Assembly (NCBI GenBank): GCA_043802345.1
Contig: JAZDLC010000202.1
Coordinates: 1 to 11,280 of the forward strand
Reading direction: 5' to 3'
DNA: 11,280 nt
Source: JAZDLC01 sp043802345
GTDB taxonomy: Bacteria > Planctomycetota > B15-G4 > JADJEK01
Shown here: one piece after another, positions 5,612 to 11,280 of the stretch
Position numbering within the stretch: position 1 is the first letter of the stretch
How the letters are laid out: each line of letters starts with the position of its first letter
Made by a program: the position numbers and the translations under genes
The notes under the pieces: model-generated
What the model was told of the DNA's origin: nothing
The model's input: only the letters and a program-made list of their open reading frames with translations
The model's database searches: none

Positions 5612-7960
5612 GTGATTCGAGAAGAACGTAATGCGCTGCTGCTACTGCTGGCCTTCACAGCCGCCGCCGGCCTGTTCTACCTGTTGGTCCTGAGGCCGGT
5701 CCTCTCCGACGCGACCACCGTACGCGCCGCTCGTCCGGAAACGGAGTCGTCCACGGCAGAGACGGCGGCCGATCCGCGGCCGAAGGCGGCCCGGGACCTG
5801 GTGGGGCTGAAGGCCTGGATCCTGGATGCGGTGAGCGGACAGCCGCTGCCGGCCGTGCAGGTCACGGTAATCAACATCACCGACCTCCTCGAGCCGACCG
5901 TGGAGGTCCGACCGGATGGACGCCTGTGCGTCGAGTACCTCCCTGCGTCGATCTCATTCGGACTGAAAGTGGAGTGCCCCGGGTATCGCGCCCGGAGCTT
6001 CCCCCGGCTGCGAAACGCGGCCGGTGCCGTCATCGACCTGGGACTGGTGGCGATGGAGCCGATCCGGAACCTGATCGCGAAGATCCGGGATTCACAGGGG
6101 AGTCCGGTCGGAGAGTGCGTCTTGAGCCTGTTCGAGCTGGAGCCGATGGACGGTCTGCCGTCTCCGGTCGGGCAGGCGACCCGTCTTGCTTCCGCGCTGC
6201 TGAGACCGGCGACGGCCACGGCGCGCGCCGACCAGGACGGAACTGCCCGGCTCGAGTCGCTATCGCCGGGACTCTACGCGGCCTACGTCATGAAGAAGTC
6301 GTTCGGGACCGTGCTGGTGCCGGATGTCGATCTGTGGCGGAGCGACCGCCTCTTGCGAATCGATCTGCGGCCGGCCCTGCCCGTCCGCGGCACGCTGCAG
6401 ATTCGCGACCAGGAGGCCGCCGTCACGAACGGGCGGATCATCGCCGTTCAGGAGAGCCCGACGCTTGCCCCCCAGGTTTCGGCATCGATCACCGCCGTGG
6501 AGCCGGACGGATCGTTCGCCCACGTGGGCCTCTCCAGCGCGCCGCATTATCTGTTTGTCTACGGCGACCAGCTGGCCGCCGCGGGGTACGGACCGGCGCT
6601 GCTCCTCGATCGGTCGGCCGCCCTCATCACAGCCCGGGCCGGCGCGAGTCTCCAGGGGGATGTACTCGACACTGACGACCTGCCGGTCGGCGGAGCGGAC
6701 GTGAGATTGCTCGGCGCTCTTCCCGGTTCGCTACGGCGGTCGACACGGACGAATGACCAGGGACACTTCGAGGTGCAGGGGCTGGCACCGGGGCCGGCAT
6801 CTCTTTGGGTCGACGCTCCCGGACACGCCCAGTACAGGTCTTCCGTCCTGGTCGCCGACGAGACACAGGCGCCCGTTTTCGTGGAACTGCTTTCACCCGC
6901 CGAACTCTCGGGCCTGGTGACTTCAGAAGGAACTCCCATCGCCGGAGCGGTGGTCCGTTGCCTCGTTCCAGAACGGTGGACCCTCACCGACCACGAAGGT
7001 CGATACACGTTGAACGATCTTCCACCTGGAGGCGTGACGATCACCGCCGAAGCGGCGGGCCACACCCGACGGAGGAGTGAACTGGAGCTGCGCCTCCGGG
7101 CGGAGAACACCCTTTCCTTCGAGCTCCGCCACGGGGGTTCTCTCCGGGTGCTGGTCCGGGGAGCCGACGAGGTGCCGATCTCGGACGCAAGAGTTCTGGC
7201 GCTCTTCGTTGATCCGCTCGGGAACATCACCGGTCAGCCGATGGTCCGTTTCACGGACTCCAGGGGAGTGACCCGCTTCGAGGGGATCGAAGAGGGGCGC
7301 AACCTGGTGGTGATGGCCAGGGGAAACGGTTACGCGCCGGTCAGGTCCCAACCGTTTGATCTCTCGGACAGGGTGCGCGCGGCGGGAGTGGCGCTGACCC
7401 TTCGCCAGGGTGCATCACTGGACGGAACCGCGCGCGACGCTCAGGGCAGCCCCCTGGGCGATGTCCAGATTCGGGCCATCCCGGTCGAGTCAACGCCACT
7501 GGACAACATCATGCTCTCGCTGGCCGCGCCCGACACCTGGTCGGACCGGGAGGGCCGCTACTCGCTGAAGGACTTGCCATCCGGGCCGTACCGTCTCCGG
7601 GCCGAGCGATCGGGGTTGCTGACGTCCGATTCCGAGCCGGTCCAGCTCCTTGAAGACACTCTCCTCACGCACTTCGATTTCCTCCTCGAGGGCTCCTCCG
7701 ATCTGTTCGGCGTCGTACTGGACGCCCAGGGGTCTCCCGCGATCCGGGCCAGAGTGTCCGTCACCTCACCGGACGGCCACGGCGTGCCCGCTGACCACCC
7801 TCTGGTCATGCTGACGGACGCCTCCGGTTCGTTCCGTTTTCGCAGGCCCGGTGCCGGCAGCCTGCGTCTCGAGGCGGAACTGGGCGGGCACGGACGCGCC
7901 TTGCTCGAGTTGGAACCTGGTCCCTCGCCGCCGTACCAACTCGTCCTGTCCGGGCCATGA
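5612..7960 (+). CDS. Membrane-anchored protein of tandem carboxypeptidase-regulatory-like beta domains
   Basis: The 782-residue protein begins at GTG 5612 (VIREERNALLLLL), which directly precedes a membrane segment (about residues 8-30). The open frame extends upstream but without coding character. After a low-complexity linker (31-62) come about eight beta-sandwich units of 75-90 residues, starting near 66, 152, 257, 346, 431, 509, 602 and 697. Recurrent marks are G-x-V-x-D-x-x-G-x-P-(I/L)-x-x-A/G openings, D-x-x-G-x-(Y/F) turns (DHEGRYTL, DREGRYSL, DASGSFRF) and DLPPG/DLPSG-type ends. These are typical of CarboxypepD_reg / cna-B-like transthyretin-fold repeats. No catalytic residues are apparent. 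It is likely an envelope-anchored structural, adhesion or binding protein. No well-spaced ribosome binding site precedes the GTG. Its stop overlaps the start of the broken phosphodiesterase gene. Confidence 0.8.
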   Translation: MIREERNALLLLLAFTAAAGLFYLLVLRPVLSDATTVRAARPETESSTAETAADPRPKAARDLVGLKAWILDAVSGQPLPAVQVTVINITDLLEPTVEVRPDGRLCVEYLPASISFGLKVECPGYRARSFPRLRNAAGAVIDLGLVAMEPIRNLIAKIRDSQGSPVGECVLSLFELEPMDGLPSPVGQATRLASALLRPATATARADQDGTARLESLSPGLYAAYVMKKSFGTVLVPDVDLWRSDRLLRIDLRPALPVRGTLQIRDQEAAVTNGRIIAVQESPTLAPQVSASITAVEPDGSFAHVGLSSAPHYLFVYGDQLAAAGYGPALLLDRSAALITARAGASLQGDVLDTDDLPVGGADVRLLGALPGSLRRSTRTNDQGHFEVQGLAPGPASLWVDAPGHAQYRSSVLVADETQAPVFVELLSPAELSGLVTSEGTPIAGAVVRCLVPERWTLTDHEGRYTLNDLPPGGVTITAEAAGHTRRRSELELRLRAENTLSFELRHGGSLRVLVRGADEVPISDARVLALFVDPLGNITGQPMVRFTDSRGVTRFEGIEEGRNLVVMARGNGYAPVRSQPFDLSDRVRAAGVALTLRQGASLDGTARDAQGSPLGDVQIRAIPVESTPLDNIMLSLAAPDTWSDREGRYSLKDLPSGPYRLRAERSGLLTSDSEPVQLLEDTLLTHFDFLLEGSSDLFGVVLDAQGSPAIRARVSVTSPDGHGVPADHPLVMLTDASGSFRFRRPGAGSLRLEAELGGHGRALLELEPGPSPPYQLVLSGP

Positions 7961-8188
7961 CCGCGCTGATCATCGCGCATCGCGGCGCATCCGCGGACGC
8001 ATGCGAAAACACCCTGGAGGCAATACGCCCGGCCCGGACCAAAGGGGGCAGACCTCCTCGAAGTCGACGTGCACTCCCTCGACGACTCCGACTCCATCTT
8101 GTCCCGGCTCGCGGAGGGTGTTCAGGGGTTCATTTCCAACCGTCCGGCGTTCGCCCGGCGCGCCGCCGAGGGCACGCGCTCATCTTGA
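7957..8188 (+). pseudogene. Broken glycerophosphodiester phosphodiesterase (frameshift plus internal deletion)
   Basis: Starting at the ATG that overlaps the previous stop (ATGA), the frame reads IIAHRGASADACENTLEAI, the classic N-terminus of the GDPD family (HRG and ENT motifs). The frame is then lost in a run of five Gs (8044-8048). Removing one G restores GADLLEVDVH, the next GDPD motif (the E-x-D metal site), and a frame ending at TGA 8186-8188. After VDVH the sequence jumps to DDSDSILSRLAEGVQGFISNRPAFARRA, which matches the family's C-terminal end (usually like GVDGIITDRP). About 150-170 residues, including the HD motif and the rest of the barrel, are missing. The intact enzyme cleaves glycerophosphodiesters to glycerol-3-phosphate and an alcohol; this copy cannot fold as such. 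The remnant overlaps the convergent DedA gene by 9 bases. Confidence 0.82.
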
Positions 8189-8848
8189 CCGGCGGACGCG
8201 GGCGATCAGCCAGCGCACCAGGAAGAACAGGGCCAGGCCGGTCAGACAGAACATCAGCGCGTGATCCAGCTTCGCAACGAACGCAAACGCTCTCTCGATG
8301 TGCCCTCCGAAGTGCATCCCCAGCCAGACGGACACCGGAGCGGAGAGCAGCGCACCTCCGAGATCGAGCAGGATGAACGTCCTGTAGCGCATTCCAAGGG
8401 TGCCCGCGGTGAAGTAGACACAGGCCCTGATGCCGGCAAAGAAACGGGCGAAGAATACCGCCTTGGCGCCGTGCCGATCAAACTGCCGCTGGACCCGGCT
8501 CATCCTGTCCGCGTGCAGCAATCTCCGAAAGAGCGGCTTCTTCAGGAGTTGCGGACCGTAGCGTCGCCCAAGGAACAGCAGCAGACTGTCGCCGGCGAGG
8601 ATCCCCACCACCGTGACCGCGATCATCAGGAAGAGGTCCGCCCTCCCCTCGTAGACGACCAGGCCCGCGCCGATCAGCGTGAGCTCTTCCGGAATCGGCA
8701 AGCCCAGGCCGCATAGGAGCAGCACGAAGAACACGGCCAGGTAACCGTAGTCGAGCAGGAAAGCGGAGAGTGGCCCGAAAAAGTCCAACCAGCGTTCGCC
8801 CGGGGCTCCCGGCGCCCATCGGCCGCCGGCATTGAACAAAGGAGACAT
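8180..8848 (-). CDS. DedA-family integral membrane protein
   Basis: This 222-residue protein has several hydrophobic segments (about residues 23-47, 53-66, 71-95, 130-150, 155-180, 190-215). It shows DedA/SNARE-associated (VTT-like) signatures: GLGLPIPEE (47-55), GDSLLLFLGRRYG (86-98) and ARFFAGIR (134-141), where R135 and R141 match the conserved arginines. The proline common in that last motif is replaced by AG. DedA proteins are half-helix-hairpin membrane transporters, and several flip undecaprenyl phosphate or phospholipids. ATG 8848 has GGAGAG about 6 bases upstream. The first 20 residues are unusually polar for the family and may be an extension. It is divergent from the radical SAM gene across 62 bp and overlaps the phosphodiesterase remnant at its 3' end. 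Confidence 0.88.
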   Translation of the reverse strand: MSPLFNAGGRWAPGAPGERWLDFFGPLSAFLLDYGYLAVFFVLLLCGLGLPIPEELTLIGAGLVVYEGRADLFLMIAVTVVGILAGDSLLLFLGRRYGPQLLKKPLFRRLLHADRMSRVQRQFDRHGAKAVFFARFFAGIRACVYFTAGTLGMRYRTFILLDLGGALLSAPVSVWLGMHFGGHIERAFAFVAKLDHALMFCLTGLALFFLVRWLIARVRRSR

Positions 8849-8910
8849 CCTATTCTCTCCGGGACGATCCTCACGGCGGAAAAGGGGACAAGACAGGGGG
8901 ATGATGTGGC

Positions 8911-9975
8911 ATGCTGGGCGGGGTCTTCTCCGGAGCCGCAGGGCGACAGGCCCGGATGCTTCAAATGCATGCTCGATTCTGGCATTCGCTGGATCAGCGG
9001 ACGATCCAGTGCGATCTCTGTCCCAGGTACTGCCGGCTGCGGCCGGGGCAGCGCGGCTTCTGCTTCGTGCGTGAGAACCGCGGCGGGCGCATGCTGCTCT
9101 CGACCTACGGCCGCTCCAGCGGCTTCGCCGTCGACCCGGTCGAGAAGAAGCCGCTGTATCACTTCCTGCCCGGCAGCAGCACCCTCTCCTTCGGCACGGC
9201 CGGATGCAATCTCGCCTGCCGGTTCTGTCAGAACTGGCACATCAGCAAGTCGCGCAGCGCTCACACCAACTCGGTGGAGGCCACGCCGGAACAGATCGCG
9301 GCGACCGCGTTGCGGCTCGGCTGCAGCAGCGTGGCGTATACGTACAACGATCCGGTCATCTTCCACGAGTACGCGATCGACACCGCCCTCGCCTGCCGCG
9401 AACGGGGGATCCGATCGGTGGCGGTCACCGCGGGCCAGGTGACAGAGGAGCCCCGGGCGGAGTTCTTCGCGGCGATGGACGCAGCCAACGTCGACCTGAA
9501 GTCGTTTTCGTCAGCCTTCTACCGCAGGCACTGCTCCGCCGATCTGACCTGCGTGCTCGACACCTTGCAGTACATTCGACACGAGACCGACGTGTGGCTC
9601 GAGGTGACCACGCTGCTCATCCCCACGCTGAACGACTCGAGCCACGAGCTGGAGAAGATGACCCTCTGGTTCGCGGAGAATCTCGGCCCGGATGTTCCGC
9701 TTCACTTCTCCGCCTTCCATCCCGACTGGAAGCTGCGCGACCTGCCAAGGACACCGCTGGAGACGCTGCTCCGGGCCAGGGAGATCGCCCTCAAGAACGG
9801 AATCCGGTTTGTCTACACGGGGAATGTGCACTACCCCGAAGGGGGGCGGACGGTCTGTCCTGGATGCAAGGCGGTGCTGATCGAGAGGGTGGGGTACGAG
9901 ATCACACAGCGGAGGCTCGGCGACGACGGTGCGTGCAAGGCCTGCGGAGCGAGGATTCCGGGGATCTACAGGTAG
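8911..9975 (+). CDS. amrS: AmmeMemoRadiSam-system radical SAM enzyme
   Basis: The 354-residue frame contains the radical SAM cluster motif C-x3-C-x2-C as GCNLACRFCQNW (C99, C103, C106). It has the AmrS-type N-terminal cysteine box CDLCPRYCRLRPGQRGFC (C34, C37, C41, C51) and late paired cysteines CPGC and CKAC (near 316-319 and 342-345). Further matches are VAYTYNDPVIFHEYA, DLKSFS, ETDVWLEVTTLLIPTLND, HFSAFHPDWKL and YTGNVH, all typical of this family. AmrS is named for co-occurrence with AMMECR1 and MEMO proteins. Its reaction is not settled as far as I know, and no partner gene is in view here. Start is uncertain: ATG 8911 has GGGGG upstream, but ATG 8956 or 8965 better fits family length, since the first 15-18 residues are not family-like. 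Confidence 0.92.
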   Translation: MLGGVFSGAAGRQARMLQMHARFWHSLDQRTIQCDLCPRYCRLRPGQRGFCFVRENRGGRMLLSTYGRSSGFAVDPVEKKPLYHFLPGSSTLSFGTAGCNLACRFCQNWHISKSRSAHTNSVEATPEQIAATALRLGCSSVAYTYNDPVIFHEYAIDTALACRERGIRSVAVTAGQVTEEPRAEFFAAMDAANVDLKSFSSAFYRRHCSADLTCVLDTLQYIRHETDVWLEVTTLLIPTLNDSSHELEKMTLWFAENLGPDVPLHFSAFHPDWKLRDLPRTPLETLLRAREIALKNGIRFVYTGNVHYPEGGRTVCPGCKAVLIERVGYEITQRRLGDDGACKACGARIPGIYR

Positions 9976-9980
9976 GGTCT

Positions 9981-10091
9981 CATACTGGTACTCGAATCGT
10001 GGGAGGCCGACCTGAATGGAGGGTCGAGATCAAATACTCGGGTCTCCGACGACGGACCAACCAGGCAGCTCACGATTCGAGTACGAGTACG
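9981..10091. repeat. 111-bp element with 21-bp terminal inverted repeats
   Basis: The left arm 9981-10001 and the inverted right arm 10071-10091 agree at 19 of 21 positions, including a perfect 14-bp core (GTACTCGAATCGTG at 9988-10001, complement at 10071-10084). The 69-base interior has smaller pairings: CGACC/GGTCG near 10008-10026, CGAG/CTCG near 10025-10040, and GTCGAGA/TCTCCGAC with one bulge. The right arm contains a short GAGTAC tandem. It lies between two convergent genes and has no T tract, so a simple intrinsic terminator is unlikely. A miniature non-autonomous mobile element, a dispersed palindromic repeat or a structured RNA 3' end are the choices. No flanking target duplication is evident. 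Confidence 0.7.
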
Positions 10092-10154
10092 AAGCGTCCC
10101 TTTCGCGTGCTTCATGTTGACCTCGAGGGCGCCGGATGCGGGGTCCCTGAGTCC

Positions 10155-11093
10155 CTACCCGAACAGCCCCTCACCCGCGCAGAGAAACTGCCCGCCTTCC
10201 CGTTCCACCAACTGCACCGCTCCCTCCCCCACCAACTCCCGGATCGCGTCATCCAACGGCACCGTCTTGTCGATTCCCAGCGCCTCGTGAATCTGCCTCT
10301 TCTCCAGCGGATGCCGAGTCACGATCTCCAGGATCGCCGTCTTCAGTTCGACCTGCCCTGAGAGATCCAGAACCACCGGTTCGCGCCGGACCTCCTGGCA
10401 GCCGAGAATCGACTTCGCCGCGCGGATCCGGGCCTCGTCCGGGAATCCCACCCGGGAGTCGGCCGTCGGACGGCTCGGGAGATTCAGGTGAACTTCGTCC
10501 GGCTTGATCCGCGCGAGGGCGCCGGCGATCTCCAAGAGACTCCTGTCATCGTCGTTGACGCCCTGGACCAGCATCACCTCGACCCAGAGTTTCCCCGGGT
10601 ACCCGGCGCGGAACTCCTCGAGTCCCCGCAGATGCTGCTGGAACGAAAGCGCGGGAGCGGCCCGGTTCATCCGCCGGTAGACCTGCTCACTGCCCGCGTC
10701 CAGGGTGGGCAACACCGCGTCCGCCACCCTCAGCTCGTTCCTCACCTCCTCGAGATGCAGCAAGGAGCCGTTCGTGATGACCGCCACGGGGGTCCGCGCG
10801 AATTCCTGCACGCCGCGGATGATCGCCCCCAGTTCGGAATGCAGCGTCGGTTCCCCCGACCCGACGAAGGTGATCCAGTCGAGGCTCGAGGGACCCAGCC
10901 GCTCGACGGCGGCGCGCACCTCCGCCACGAGTTGCCCGGCCGGGAAGAAACTCTCGCGCACGGTGCGAAGCGGCGCGGACCGACCGAGCTGGCAGTAGAC
11001 GCAGTTCCAGTTGCATGCCTTGAAGGGAACCGGGTCGACGCCGAGCGATCTACCGAGACGCCGGGAGGGAACTGGACCGAAAACCTGGCTCAC
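10155..11093 (-). CDS. Radical SAM protein (COG0731-like) with C-terminal winged-helix-like region
   Basis: This is 312 residues from GTG 11093, with GGAG 9 bases upstream. The N-terminus FGPVPSRRLGRSLGVDPVP leads into CNWNCVYCQLG (C27, C31, C34), the radical SAM cluster motif in the form typical of the COG0731 Fe-S oxidoreductase group. Further matches are FVGSGEPTLH (the GxGEP element contacting SAM), AVITNGSLL, LPTLDA and VEVMLVQGVND. After the barrel (about 1-225), residues 250-305 look like a winged helix (LKTAILEIVTRHPLEKRQIHEALGID and following). This could sense nucleic acid or act as a protein-protein module. Function in this group is poorly defined. It is convergent with the AmrS gene, with the inverted-repeat element between their 3' ends. 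Confidence 0.9.
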   Translation of the reverse strand: MSQVFGPVPSRRLGRSLGVDPVPFKACNWNCVYCQLGRSAPLRTVRESFFPAGQLVAEVRAAVERLGPSSLDWITFVGSGEPTLHSELGAIIRGVQEFARTPVAVITNGSLLHLEEVRNELRVADAVLPTLDAGSEQVYRRMNRAAPALSFQQHLRGLEEFRAGYPGKLWVEVMLVQGVNDDDRSLLEIAGALARIKPDEVHLNLPSRPTADSRVGFPDEARIRAAKSILGCQEVRREPVVLDLSGQVELKTAILEIVTRHPLEKRQIHEALGIDKTVPLDDAIRELVGEGAVQLVEREGGQFLCAGEGLFG

Positions 11094-11177
11094 CGTTCGG
11101 ATCTCCGTGGTTGCGAGAGAGACCGGAGCTTGCCGTTCCAGCCGCCGACTCTCAACCCCGAGCCGAAAGCGCCCCTT

Positions 11178-11280
11178 TCATTCGGGGATCCAGAACCACC
11201 GTTCGCTCTGCCACTCCCATTCCCAGTGTCCCCGCACATGCGCGGGAGGGGATGGAGGATGCGGCGGAGGCGGGGGCGGC
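11178..11280 (-). CDS. C-terminal fragment of a Pro-rich YXWGXW-like repeat protein (5' end cut by window)
   Basis: On the minus strand a frame enters from the right edge and ends at TGA 11178-11180 with 33 residues visible. It reads as a proline run (PPPPPPHPPSPP) followed by HVRGHWEWEWQSERWFWIPE. The alternating aromatic pattern GHWEWxxxRWxWIPE is like the end of YXWGXW-repeat proteins, which are usually exported and often proline-rich and whose function is not known. It lies 84 bp upstream of the radical SAM gene on the same strand and could precede it in a transcript. No other frame at this edge looks coding. The short visible length limits confidence. Confidence 0.6.
   Translation of the reverse strand, partial: PPPPPPHPPSPPAHVRGHWEWEWQSERWFWIPE

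Noticed and set aside
3807..5615. A 602-codon plus-strand open frame antiparallel to the amidohydrolase.
   Set aside because: The opposite strand encodes a clear amidohydrolase with all metal ligands. The plus-strand product is basic, low in hydrophobics and has no recognisable motif. Its last codons (ending VVGMLA) overlap the next GTG, but no start or binding site supports a short gene there.
5612..7960. A carboxypeptidase enzyme.
   Set aside because: Only regulatory-type beta-sandwich units are present. No zinc carboxypeptidase catalytic domain or metal-binding motif can be found.
9981..10091. An intrinsic bidirectional terminator between the convergent genes.
   Set aside because: The arms are separated by 69 bases and neither side is followed by a run of Ts.
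9981..10091. A CRISPR repeat, integron attC site or tRNA fragment.
   Set aside because: There is only one inverted pair with no regularly spaced direct repeats, no GTTRRRY core, and the TCGAATC match to a T-arm is not supported by a cloverleaf or a CCA end.
9204..10361. A 385-codon plus-strand frame overlapping both radical SAM genes.
   Set aside because: It is a shifted reading of the AmrS gene that then runs antisense through the second radical SAM gene. The product is arginine-rich with no motifs.

Overview
This window comes from a high-GC, Gram-negative-type bacterium. A type IV prepilin-like protein, a signal-peptide-bearing parvulin and a secreted amidohydrolase all imply an envelope with a periplasm or secretion across it. 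GC is roughly 65% throughout and the genes are tightly packed, with ATGA/GTGA-type overlaps. The mix (carboxypeptidase-regulatory-like repeats, a secreted amidohydrolase with an extra C-terminal beta domain, an orphan AmmeMemoRadiSam radical SAM enzyme, EutN/CcmL proteins) would suit an uncultured Acidobacteriota, Eisenbacteria, Myxococcota or Planctomycetota-like lineage. Nothing in the sequence fixes the phylum.

Left part (1-1557): a leftward cluster holds a 20-codon leader ORF, a small single-pass membrane protein and a prepilin that runs off the left edge. Their junctions are TTGA and ATGA overlaps, so they look translationally coupled. About 540 bp without a convincing protein gene separates this cluster from the rightward genes. 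That gap holds a strong leftward terminator-like hairpin with no gene upstream to terminate, plus several other inverted repeats. A leader/attenuator or a non-coding RNA are the main readings.

Centre-left (1558-3492): a rightward three-gene operon encodes an exported SurA/PpiC-like foldase followed by two tandem EutN/CcmL-family proteins, the pentameric vertex family of bacterial microcompartments. All genes overlap and no shell hexamer gene is visible. This is the most unusual arrangement in the window.

Centre (3510-8188): a large secreted amidohydrolase with a C-terminal CIA30/carbohydrate-binding-like domain lies on the minus strand, convergent with the vertex genes. Divergent from it is a 782-residue membrane-anchored protein built of about eight carboxypeptidase-regulatory-like beta units. 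Its stop overlaps the start of a broken glycerophosphodiester phosphodiesterase gene, which has both a one-base frameshift in a G run and a large internal deletion.

Right part (8180-11280): a DedA-family membrane protein (minus) is divergent from an AmrS-type radical SAM enzyme (plus). That gene converges on a second radical SAM protein of the COG0731 type with a C-terminal winged-helix-like region (minus). Between the two radical SAM genes sits a 111-bp element with 21-bp near-perfect terminal inverted repeats. The last 34 codons of a proline- and tryptophan-rich YXWGXW-like protein enter from the right edge on the minus strand.
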